Source of the DNA: Candidatus Krumholzibacteriia bacterium
Lineage (GTDB): Bacteria > Krumholzibacteriota > Krumholzibacteriia > Krumholzibacteriales > Krumholzibacteriaceae
Assembly: GCA_028696635.1 (NCBI GenBank)
Contig: JAQVGR010000162.1
Span: forward strand, 1-5,226
Length of the DNA stretch: 5,226 nucleotides
Direction of reading: 5' to 3'
Positions within the stretch are counted from its first letter, which is position 1. Each line of letters begins with the position of its first letter. Position numbers and translations under genes: made by a program. The notes beneath the pieces were generated by a model. It ran no database searches and was not told the DNA's origin. It saw nothing but the letters and a program-made list of their open reading frames with translations. This document shows, one piece after another, positions 1 to 5,214 of this stretch.

Positions 1-355
1 TCAGCGCGCCTGCGACGATCCCGATCGGGAACAGGGCGAGGGGCAGCAGCGCCGCCTCCCGCGGTATCAGGGCGAGCATCACGAAGGGCTCGTCCCCGCT
101 CGTGGCGATCATCGCCGCGATCAGCGCGCCGAGGCCGAAGATTCGGTGGGAGAACATCGCCACGGCGGCGAACGAGCCGAGGCATCCCGGCACGGCGCCG
201 AGCAGCGCGGCGAGCAGGTACTGCCCCGGGCGGCTCCGCGCCAACCCGGTTCCCCAGCGTCCGCTGGTAAGGACGTTCACGTACTCGATCACCAGCATCA
301 TCACGAAGACGAAGCCGGTGATCATCACGGCGTTTCTGAGGATCTCCCCAGCCAT
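1..355 (-). CDS. ArsP_2-type putative 10-TM metal transporter, N-terminal part
   Basis: This partial gene shows its first 118 residues; the rest lies beyond the left edge. I read it as the PF11449 (ArsP_2) family, variously annotated as putative manganese transporter or arsenic efflux protein, an inner-membrane permease thought to export metal or metalloid. The sequence shows a hydrophobic helix at about residues 9-29, a short charged loop (about 33-45), then two further hydrophobic segments (about 46-68 and 72-97) and the start of another (about 101-118). Signature stretches are GAVPGCLGSF (53-62) and ATSGDE (84-89), conserved in the family as I remember it; C58, D88 and E89 are candidate metal ligands by inference. 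The ATG at 355 is preceded by AAAGGAG (366-360) with a 4-nt spacer. It is divergent from the DUF4136 gene. The family call is fairly firm from the motifs; the substrate is unknown. Confidence 0.72.
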   Translation of the reverse strand, partial: MAGEILRNAVMITGFVFVMMLVIEYVNVLTSGRWGTGLARSRPGQYLLAALLGAVPGCLGSFAAVAMFSHRIFGLGALIAAMIATSGDEPFVMLALIPREAALLPLALFPIGIVAGAL

Positions 356-372
356 CGCGCTCCTTTCCCCGG

Positions 373-388
373 GCCGCCGCGCGGCGGC
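373..388. repeat. Perfect 16-bp GC palindrome in the transporter leader
   Basis: GCCGCCGCGCGGCGGC is a perfect palindrome centred between 380 and 381. In RNA it could fold as a 6-bp stem with a GCGC loop. It lies between the predicted transcription start and the Shine-Dalgarno of the minus-strand transporter gene, so it could be a leader hairpin, or a protein site just downstream of the promoter. GC-rich DNA makes such palindromes fairly common, so function is uncertain. Confidence 0.5.
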
Positions 389-394
389 GCCGTC

Positions 395-424
395 ATAGTA
401 CCCCCCGCGCCGGAACGGCGGCAA
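395..424 (-). promoter_or_regulatory. Predicted sigma70-type promoter for the ArsP_2-type transporter
   Basis: On the minus strand TTGCCG (424-419) resembles a -35 box (4 of 6 to TTGACA) and TACTAT (400-395) a -10 box (4 of 6 to TATAAT), with an 18-nt spacer. A start near 388 would give a leader of about 33 nt that includes the GC palindrome at 373-388 and the ribosome binding site. Its -35 sits inside an inverted repeat shared with the opposite promoter. This is a by-eye prediction only. Confidence 0.4.
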
Positions 425-446
425 CACGATTATCCTGTTGCCCGCC
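417..446. repeat. Inverted repeat between divergent -35 boxes, possible operator
   Basis: The arms GGCAACA (420-426) and TGTTGCC (436-442) are perfect inverted repeats separated by 9 nt. Allowing one unpaired C at 443 extends them to GGCGGCAACA (417-426) and TGTTGCCCGCC (436-446). The predicted -35 boxes of both divergent genes (424-419 minus and 438-443 plus) fall inside the two arms. A dimeric regulator bound here could block both promoters. The repeat is seen directly; the operator role is inference. Confidence 0.5.
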
Positions 447-466
447 CGGCGCGGCGGTGCCATACT
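438..466 (+). promoter_or_regulatory. Predicted promoter for the DUF4136 lipoprotein gene
   Basis: TTGCCC (438-443) matches the -35 consensus at 4 of 6, followed by an exact 17-nt spacer and CATACT (461-466), 4 of 6 to the -10 consensus, with the extended -10 dinucleotide TG at 458-459. A start near 473 gives a leader of about 26 nt ending in the GGAGG at 490-494. The similar extended -10 before the Cys-rich gene (TGCTATACT) supports a common sigma70-like signal in this organism. Confidence 0.5.
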
Positions 467-499
467 TTTACCGGAGCCCCTGAGAACACGGAGGCGGTC

Positions 500-1015
500 A
501 TGAGACACGTACGGGCGATCATCCTCATCCTGGCGGCCGCGCTGGCCCAGGGATGTTCCGCGGTCAGGGTCGAGACCGATTTCGACCGCACAGTCGATTT
601 CACCGCGCTCGAGACCTACCGGTGGATAGAGCACGAGCGCGACGACGAGGACAATCCGTTCATGCGCGACGCCCTGATCCGCAGCCACGTGCGATCGGCC
701 GTCGACACGGCGCTCGCCGCGAAGGGATACGCGCGGATCGAGTCGGGACGGCCCGACTTCCTCGTCGCGTACTACTTCACGGCTCGCAACCGGGTCGACG
801 TGACGCACTACGCGGGGTACTACTGGTACCCCCACACGAGCGTGTACCGCTACAAGGAAGGGACGCTGATCGTCGACATCGTCGATCCGGAGAAGAAGCA
901 GCTTGTCTGGAGGGGCTGGGCGACGGGGATGCTGCACGGCCGCGAGTACGCGCACGACGAGATCAACGACTCGGTCAGGGCGATGATGAAGCGGTTCCCG
1001 CCGCAGCCGCGCTGA
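500..1015 (+). CDS. DUF4136 domain lipoprotein
   Basis: This gene encodes a 171-residue predicted lipoprotein of unknown function, anchored in the envelope by lipid. The N-terminus is a lipoprotein signal: MRHVR, a hydrophobic run (6-16), then AQGC with the lipidated Cys at position 19; the Ala at -3 is a slightly loose lipobox. The mature part fits DUF4136: DFDRTVDFTALETYRW (27-42), PDFLVAYYF (85-93), an aromatic run HYAGYYWYP (103-111), and GTLIVDIVD...QLVWRGWATG (121-143), the family's typical strand pair. The length is usual for the family. The ATG at 500 is chosen because GGAGG (490-494) sits 5 nt upstream and the signal peptide starts there; the frame stays open further upstream with no such support. 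The stop TGA (1013-1015) directly abuts the dinB stop on the other strand. The family call is confident; no biochemical role is known to me. Confidence 0.88.
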   Translation: MRHVRAIILILAAALAQGCSAVRVETDFDRTVDFTALETYRWIEHERDDEDNPFMRDALIRSHVRSAVDTALAAKGYARIESGRPDFLVAYYFTARNRVDVTHYAGYYWYPHTSVYRYKEGTLIVDIVDPEKKQLVWRGWATGMLHGREYAHDEINDSVRAMMKRFPPQPR

Positions 1016-2227
1016 TCACTCGAGCTCGCGCCCCCGCCGCAGCGCCCCCGCGCCGAACCGGTCGACGATCCGGTCGACCGCCCGCTCGACGCGCTCCCAC
1101 TTCTCCTCCTCGGGAGACGGTCCGTCGAAGAGCGAGAACTGCCCTGCCGCATCCTCCGGCTCCAGGCCGGAGACGCCGACCCCCACGAGCCTCATAACAG
1201 TCCCGCCTGCGTGTCGCCGCAGGAGCCCCCTCGCATCGCGGAAGATGACCGCACCCTGGCTGAACGGCCTCTCGAGCGTGACGCTGCGCGTTATCAGGCG
1301 GTGCCGGTCGGTCTTGAGCTTCAGGGTGACGGTGCGCCCGCGCAGGCCCTGGCGCCGCATGCGCCGGCCGACCGAATCGGACAGGGCGAGCAGATGCTTC
1401 TCGAGCGTCGCCTGGTCGCCCGTGTCCTCGGGCATCGTGATCTCGTTGCTGATCGACTTCGGCTGCGACCAGGGGACGAGCACGGTCCGCCCCTCCCCCC
1501 GGCCGACCGCTTCGAGCCAGCCTCCGAACCGCCCGAACCGCTCCTCGAGGTACCCCGCCCGGAGGCGCCCGAGATCCCCGACGGTGCGCACCCCGATCGC
1601 GCGCAGCCGCTCCTCACCCTTCCCCCCTATCCCCGGCACCTTCCCGACAGGCAGGCCCTCGAGGAAGGCACGCACGGAGGACGGCGGGATGATCGTCATC
1701 CCGTCCGGCTTGTTGATGTCCGAGGCGATCTTGGCGACGAGCGTGGAGGTCGAGAGCCCCGCCGAGCAGGTCAGCGCGGTCGCCGCGCGGATGTCGTCCC
1801 TGATCGACCGGATCGCCCTCTCGGGACATCCGAAGAGGGCGTCGGTGCCGGAGAGATCGACGTACGCCTCGTCTATCCCGATCTGCTCCACGAGCGGTGA
1901 GTAGCGGTGCAGGACCTTCATCGCCTCGCGGGAGAGCTCTACGTACCGCGTCATCCTCCCGGGACGGATGACGATCCCGGGGCAGAGCCGTTTCGCCTGG
2001 AAGATCGGCATCGCCGACCGGATCCCGTACCGGCGCGCCTCGTAGCTCGCCGCGGCGACGACGCCGCGGCTCGTGTCGCCTCCCACGACCAGCGGCGTTC
2101 CCGCCAGGGTCGGATCGTCGAGGATCTCGACCGAGGCGAAGAAGGCGTCCATGTCGATGTGGGCTATCGCAGGGTCGCCGGGGCCCCAGCGTCCCGTTCC
2201 GGCGGGGTATTCCCGGGATTGCGCCAT
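1016..2227 (-). CDS. dinB: DNA polymerase IV (Y-family translesion polymerase)
   Basis: This 403-residue Y-family polymerase copies damaged DNA at stalled forks, without proofreading. The palm motif IDMDAFFASVE (24-34) carries the metal-binding Asp25 and the steric-gate Phe30, and GIDEAYVDLSG (117-127) carries the catalytic pair Asp119-Glu120. The thumb helix-hairpin-helix is at GLPVGKVPGIGGKGEERL (around 190-210), followed by the little-finger domain to about 350. The QFSLF motif (363-367) is a sliding-clamp binding site, followed by a 36-residue tail ending in DRFGAGALRRG, as in many non-enterobacterial Pol IV proteins. All key residues are present. The ATG at 2227 is the only possible start: the in-frame TAG of the upstream gene lies 9 nt before it and there is no other start codon before the IDMD motif. 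No Shine-Dalgarno is visible, so translation may be coupled to the upstream gene. I see no LexA-like box nearby. The N-terminus has about 17 extra residues relative to E. coli DinB. Confidence 0.97.
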   Translation of the reverse strand: MAQSREYPAGTGRWGPGDPAIAHIDMDAFFASVEILDDPTLAGTPLVVGGDTSRGVVAAASYEARRYGIRSAMPIFQAKRLCPGIVIRPGRMTRYVELSREAMKVLHRYSPLVEQIGIDEAYVDLSGTDALFGCPERAIRSIRDDIRAATALTCSAGLSTSTLVAKIASDINKPDGMTIIPPSSVRAFLEGLPVGKVPGIGGKGEERLRAIGVRTVGDLGRLRAGYLEERFGRFGGWLEAVGRGEGRTVLVPWSQPKSISNEITMPEDTGDQATLEKHLLALSDSVGRRMRRQGLRGRTVTLKLKTDRHRLITRSVTLERPFSQGAVIFRDARGLLRRHAGGTVMRLVGVGVSGLEPEDAAGQFSLFDGPSPEEEKWERVERAVDRIVDRFGAGALRRGRELE

Positions 2228-2236
2228 GTGACGCCG

Positions 2237-2788
2237 CTACCGCAGCAGCTGCTTGACGGCGCCCCAGCTCGACGGCCGATCGCCGATCGCGCAGGTCTGG
2301 TTGATGAACAGATGCGTGAGGACGACCATCTCGACGTTCTCGACGGGCTCGGTGCAGACGGCTGCCCTCACGATCCCGTAATCCCCGTGAGGCTCGATGC
2401 GGATCTGGGTCTTCGACGAGTCGATGATCAGGCAGGCGAGAGAGTGCGTCCACACCCAGTCGGTCCGGCAGTCGGGGAAGCAGATCGTCGTCCCCGGGGC
2501 GACCAGCGCGTCTCCGACGCTGTACCCGGCCTCGGGGTTCGTGCCGGTCGATGCGTTGATCACGTTCGCGGGAGTGACGATCTCGAACTCCGCGCAGAAG
2601 ATGCCGTCGTCGCCGGGGAGCACCCAGACCCAGAAGGTCGCCGTGGAGAACGGGGGGCCTTCCCAGTCGCAGTCCGAGTGGCCCTGGTCGGCGTACAGCC
2701 CGATATACGGGAAATGCGCGGCGCCGGCCGCCGCGGCGGCGGCGCAGAGAGCGCCCGCGAGGACAAGTATCAATGCAGTTCTCATCAT
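2237..2788 (-). CDS. Small Cys-rich secreted protein of unknown function
   Basis: This gene encodes 183 residues (182 if the next ATG, at 2785, is used). I do not recognise a named family. It has a clear Sec signal peptide: MMRTALILVLAGAL then an Ala-rich stretch, with cleavage likely near AGAA before HFPYIG (about residues 22-25). The mature protein has seven Cys (40, 65, 103, 107, 119, 145, 166), including a CFPDC pair, consistent with disulfides outside the cytoplasm. It also has many Trp and beta-prone strands (TATFWVWVLPG, IFCAEFEIV) and ends SSWGAVKQLLR. An in-frame ATG at 2803 exists, but the AAGGGG ribosome site (2798-2793) lies downstream of it, and the predicted transcript starts only about 7 nt before it, so 2788 or 2785 is preferred. 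It lies 9 nt upstream of dinB in the same frame and is probably co-transcribed with it. Its TAG stop is unlike the TGA stops of all other complete genes here. Similar proteins occur, from memory, in Krumholzibacteriota/Eisenbacteria-type genomes. Confidence 0.75.
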   Translation of the reverse strand: MMRTALILVLAGALCAAAAAAGAAHFPYIGLYADQGHSDCDWEGPPFSTATFWVWVLPGDDGIFCAEFEIVTPANVINASTGTNPEAGYSVGDALVAPGTTICFPDCRTDWVWTHSLACLIIDSSKTQIRIEPHGDYGIVRAAVCTEPVENVEMVVLTHLFINQTCAIGDRPSSWGAVKQLLR

Positions 2789-2792
2789 GGAA

Positions 2793-2798
2793 CCCCTT
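2793..2798 (-). promoter_or_regulatory. Ribosome binding site deciding the start of the Cys-rich gene
   Basis: AAGGGG on the minus strand (2798-2793) lies 4 nt before the ATG at 2788 and 7 nt before the ATG at 2785. It sits downstream of the in-frame ATG at 2803, which has no such site. It therefore moves the start inward by five or six codons, leaving a standard signal peptide. Confidence 0.55.
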
Positions 2799-2816
2799 CG
2801 CATATGCGACAGTCGT

Positions 2817-2825
2817 AGTATAGCA
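2817..2825 (-). promoter_or_regulatory. Extended -10 promoter for the Cys-rich gene and dinB
   Basis: On the minus strand TGCTATACT (2825-2817) is an extended -10 element: TGn plus TATACT, 5 of 6 to TATAAT. The position 17 nt upstream (TTCCAT, 2845-2840) is a poor -35, which extended -10 promoters tolerate. Transcription would start near 2810, giving a leader of about 22 nt. It lies after the hairpin that follows the barrel-like gene, which suggests the Cys-rich gene and dinB are transcribed separately from it. Confidence 0.55.
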
Positions 2826-2852
2826 CGAAATCGCCGCCGATGGAAGGGGATC

Positions 2853-2878
2853 CCGGCGGGCGGACGAACCGCCGCCGG
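2853..2878 (-). terminator. GC-rich hairpin after the barrel-like gene, U-tract missing
   Basis: Seven nt past the TGA of the minus-strand gene ending at 2885 is a 10-bp stem: CCGGCGGCGG (2878-2869), loop TTCGT, then CCGCCCGCCGG (2863-2853) with one bulged C at 2860. Position and stability fit a transcription terminator, but no T-run follows (GATCCCC), so it may instead be a 3'-end-protecting hairpin or a U-less terminator. The stem is seen directly; its role is inferred. Confidence 0.45.
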
Positions 2879-2884
2879 CTGTCA

Positions 2885-3727
2885 TCAGAGCAGGAATTCG
2901 AACCCGAAGACCCACCGGCTCCCCGCCGGCCTGATCGGCTGGTTGTCCCACAACCGGCCGGCGAACAGCGCTGCGGCGGCCCCGCTCCCGTACCGCGTCA
3001 GGTAGACGAGCGCGCCCACCCGGCGCGACCAGTCGCCGTCCGTCTCGAGAAAGAGCAGCGCGTCGGGGCGAAGCTCGAGGGCGTTGCGCCCCCAGTGGAA
3101 CAGGGCGAGATCGATCCCCCCGCCGCAGGCGATCGACAGATCGTGGTCGTGCTGCACCCACTCGTACAGATCGAGCCGCGGGAAGAGCCAGAGCTCTGCC
3201 CGCCAGTCGAGGTCGAAAAGCGGGCCGCTCCGCGCAGCCGTCGACCACCGCTCGCGGCGGTGCCGCGGCAGCGATCCCCTGCTCCCCGCGCCGAGGCGCG
3301 CGACGTTCCATATCGGGGATACCCCGTCGTGGCGGTCGACGTCGTGGAAGCAGTCATGGAGCATCTCCACGGTCGCCAGGATCCCGGAGACCTCGAACCG
3401 CACACCGCCGCGGATCGAGTAGTGCGCGTCGTTCGGGTCGAAGACGACGAGCCCGCCGTCCTGGCGGCCCATCCCGACCTCGAATCCGGCGCCGATATAG
3501 AAGGCGCCGTCGACCGCGTCGGCGTCCCAGGCGACGAGATCGGCCGTCGCCTCGAGGCCGCCGTCGAAGAAGAAGACGGAGTCGGACGGGTGGTGCCGGA
3601 GGATGTACCCCCGCCCGTTCCACGTCAGGGGGAATGAGATTTCGGAGGCGAGTGCGCCGTCCGGCCATAGCGAAAGCAGCAGTCCCGCCGCGAGGATGAG
3701 GGATCTTCTGTCCGGCATGATCATCAT
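2885..3727 (-). CDS. Predicted secreted or outer-membrane barrel protein, unknown family
   Basis: This gene encodes 280 residues from the ATG at 3727; ATGs at 3724 and 3718 are equally possible. I do not recognise a named family with confidence. The signal peptide is clear: MMIMPDRRS, hydrophobic 10-21, then GALA before SE (cleavage after about residue 27). The mature part is rich in alternating polar and aromatic beta-strand patterns with Gly-rich turns (DSVFFFDGGLEATADLVAW, GAFYIGAGFEVGMG, YSIRGGVRFEV, ALELRPDALLFLE, RVGALVYLTRYG) and ends RWVFGFEFLL. This pattern suggests an outer-membrane beta-barrel. HDCFHDVDR is a His/Asp-rich stretch worth noting. A loose resemblance to DUF1207-type barrels is possible but unproven. 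The frame stays open to 3835, but the added 36 residues are low-complexity and precede the signal peptide, so the inner start is preferred although its ribosome site (CGGG) is weak. The stop is a tandem TGATGA. It is the first gene of the minus-strand group that includes the Cys-rich gene and dinB. Confidence 0.7.
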   Translation of the reverse strand: MMIMPDRRSLILAAGLLLSLWPDGALASEISFPLTWNGRGYILRHHPSDSVFFFDGGLEATADLVAWDADAVDGAFYIGAGFEVGMGRQDGGLVVFDPNDAHYSIRGGVRFEVSGILATVEMLHDCFHDVDRHDGVSPIWNVARLGAGSRGSLPRHRRERWSTAARSGPLFDLDWRAELWLFPRLDLYEWVQHDHDLSIACGGGIDLALFHWGRNALELRPDALLFLETDGDWSRRVGALVYLTRYGSGAAAALFAGRLWDNQPIRPAGSRWVFGFEFLL

Positions 3728-3829
3728 GGGAACCCGAAAACGGCCGCCGGCGCAACTGAAAAGTGGCGCAGGCGCGGGGCGACTCCCCGGCGCATCGCTC
3801 CAGCCGGCGGCGGGGCGCCGCATCCGCGA

Positions 3830-3858
3830 TTGCATCGAGGAGGTTTTTCGGCTACTCT
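3830..3858 (+). promoter_or_regulatory. Weak candidate promoter for the SIMPL-domain gene
   Basis: TTGCAT (3830-3835) and TACTCT (3853-3858) are spaced by 17 nt, about 30 nt before the ATG. Each matches its consensus at only 3 of 6, so this is a candidate by spacing and position. I found no convincing counterpart for the divergent barrel-like gene in the rest of 3728-3888, which otherwise holds only GC-rich sequence. Confidence 0.28.
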
Positions 3859-3875
3859 CGGCGCGTGGTTCGAAC

Positions 3876-3881
3876 GGGAGG
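3876..3881 (+). promoter_or_regulatory. Ribosome binding site deciding the SIMPL gene start
   Basis: GGGAGG lies 7 nt before the ATG at 3889, an ideal spacing. The frame is open upstream to an ATG at 3763, but the extra 42 codons are Arg/Ser-rich low-complexity and would precede the membrane anchor, so 3889 is the start. A second strong purine run, GAGGAGG (3837-3843), has no start codon at a usable distance. Confidence 0.8.
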
Positions 3882-3888
3882 CATCAAT

Positions 3889-4608
3889 ATGGAAAAAGGA
3901 ACGTTCTGGGGTTACACCGTCCTCGGCATCACGATCGGCCTGGGCATCTGCGTCGCCGGGCTGAGCATGAGCCACGCGCTCTTCGAGGCCCGCGCCTCCC
4001 AGCGCTATGTCACCGTCAAGGGCCTCGCCGAGCGCGAGGTCGACGCGGACCTCGTCATCTGGCCGCTCACCTTCGAGGTCTCGAGCAACGACCTCAACGA
4101 TCTGCAGGCGCAGGTCGAGACGAAGAGGGGCGCGATCCGACGGTTCCTCGCCGATGCGGGATTCGAGGAAGCCGAGATATCTCAGTCGACCCCGCGGATC
4201 AGGGACACGCAGTCGGAGTATTACGGGGACCGCGCGGCGCCGCGGATGCGCTATATCGCCCAGTCGACCGTGACGCTGCGCACGGGGAAGGTCCCGGTCG
4301 TGAAGGCGGCGATCGAGAAGGCGGGAGACCTGATCGGCGAGGGGATCGTCCTCGTCGGCGAGAACTACGGGCGGTCGACGGAGTTCCTCTTCACCGGCCT
4401 CAACGACATCAAGCCCGCGATGATAGAGGAAGCGACCAAGAACGCCCGGACGGCGGCCGAGCAGTTCGCCAAGGATTCGGGGAGCGGTGTCGGAAAGATA
4501 CGGACCGCCACGCAGGGCTTGTTCTCGATCACCGACCGAGACATGAACTCCCCCGACCGCAAGAACGTGCGCGTAGTCACGACGGTGGAGTACTACCTCA
4601 GCGATTGA
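3889..4608 (+). CDS. SIMPL (DUF541) domain protein with N-terminal membrane anchor
   Basis: This gene encodes 239 residues. A single hydrophobic segment (about 8-28, GYTVLGITIGLGICVAGLSM) anchors or exports the protein; no clear cleavage site follows, so it is probably an inner-membrane anchor with the domain in the periplasm. The SIMPL domain spans about 39-238: RYVTVKGLAEREVDADLVIWPL (39-60) is the typical opening strand, and IRRFLADAGFEEAEISQSTPRI the usual helix and loop. TEFLFTGLNDIKPAMIEEATKNARTAAEQFA is the conserved C-terminal half, closing with VRVVTTVEYYLSD. SIMPL proteins (E. coli YggE, Brucella BP26 are relatives) are envelope proteins; YggE is linked to oxidative stress, but the molecular role is unsettled. 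The length matches the family. It is monocistronic here, divergent from the barrel-like gene, and its last 11 bases overlap the convergent radical SAM gene. Confidence 0.9.
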   Translation: MEKGTFWGYTVLGITIGLGICVAGLSMSHALFEARASQRYVTVKGLAEREVDADLVIWPLTFEVSSNDLNDLQAQVETKRGAIRRFLADAGFEEAEISQSTPRIRDTQSEYYGDRAAPRMRYIAQSTVTLRTGKVPVVKAAIEKAGDLIGEGIVLVGENYGRSTEFLFTGLNDIKPAMIEEATKNARTAAEQFAKDSGSGVGKIRTATQGLFSITDRDMNSPDRKNVRVVTTVEYYLSD

Positions 4609-5214
4609 ACGGCTCCTCGCTGTCGAAATCGGGGAGGTACCGGTCCCGGCTGTCGAGCTCCTGGATGAACGCGTTCCCCAGGCCGAGCTCGAGGGCGTGA
4701 TCGACGACCGCTTCGTATTCCTCCTCCGCCAGCGGCCGGTCTATCTCGGGGTGCTCGCAGGCCCGGTGCCGCGGGGAATACTGGGACATGATCCCGACAT
4801 GAATATCCGGGGACAATCCGGCGAGGAACTCGAGGCACCGGCGGCTGTTCTCGATCTGGCCGGGCAGGACGAGGTGGCGGACCAGCAGCCCCCGAACGGC
4901 GACCCCCTCGTCGTCCGTCTCCAGAAGGCCGACCTGGTCGAGCATCTCGCGCAGGACCCCGGGGACGACATCGGCATAGTCGGCGGCCGACGAGTAGCGG
5001 CTACCCAGCTCGTTGTCGAGGTACTTGATGTCGGGAAGGTAGATGTCGACCAGCCCGCGCACCTCCCGCAGCGCGTCGACCGAATCGTACCCGCCTGAGT
5101 TGTAGACGATGGGGACGGCGAGCCCCTTCGTCCTGGCGGCCTCGACGGCCTCCGCGGTCTGGAATATCATGTGCGAAGGGGAGACGAAATTTATATTGTG
5201 GGCCCCCTCGCCCT
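4598..5214 (-). CDS. PflX-type (COG1313) radical SAM protein, N-terminus missing
   Basis: This partial gene runs off the right edge; 204-205 residues of its C-terminal part are visible. It resembles the PflX-like radical SAM proteins, Fe-S/AdoMet enzymes related to pyruvate formate-lyase activase whose substrate is unknown. Supporting motifs are GAHNINFVSPSH (first visible residues), IVYNSGGYDS, VDIYLPDIKY, GLLVRHLVLPGQ, GIMSQYSPRHRA and RPLAEEEYEAVVDHALELGL, in the order I recall for the family. The CxxxCxxC cluster motif should lie in the missing N-terminal part. An in-frame ATG at 5170 looks like a start, but the conserved GAHNINFVSPSH sits before it, so it is internal. The apparent upstream stop TAG (5215-5213) uses a base of the terminal adapter and is false. 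The stop codon overlaps the SIMPL gene by 11 bp tail to tail. The family is confident, the reaction unknown. Confidence 0.85.

Noticed and set aside
1..10. TCAGCGCGCC repeated at 121-130
   Set aside because: Both copies encode Gly-Ala-Leu in membrane segments of the same gene using preferred GC-rich codons; there is no sign of a mobile or regulatory repeat.
146..499. Upstream extension of the DUF4136 reading frame to an ATG at 146
   Set aside because: It would run antisense over the transporter gene and put 118 residues ahead of a lipoprotein signal peptide. The GGAGG at 490-494 supports 500.
2244..2253. AGCAGCTGCT palindrome near the end of the Cys-rich gene
   Set aside because: It lies in codons for Lys-Gln-Leu-Leu and has only a 10-bp perfect match; there is no reason to call it a site.
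1907..2818. 303-codon open frame on the plus strand, antisense to dinB and the Cys-rich gene
   Set aside because: Asp/Arg/Pro-rich composition without domain motifs or a ribosome site; it is the antisense shadow of real coding sequence.
1614..3311. Long open minus-strand frame of 565 codons across dinB and its upstream genes
   Set aside because: The translation is Arg/Pro/Ala/Gly-rich and featureless. It overlaps three better supported genes in another frame and is a product of high G+C.
3867..3875. GGTTCGAAC, resembling a tRNA T-arm or a LexA-type half-site pair
   Set aside because: No acceptor, anticodon arm or CCA surrounds it, and it does not fit the GAAC-N4-GTTC SOS box or the GTTC-N7-GTTC form. 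It is probably a chance 8-bp palindrome in the SIMPL leader.
3603..4700. 365-codon plus-strand frame overlapping the SIMPL gene
   Set aside because: Arg-rich, no motif, and displaced by the SIMPL frame with its clear domain, membrane anchor and ideal ribosome site.
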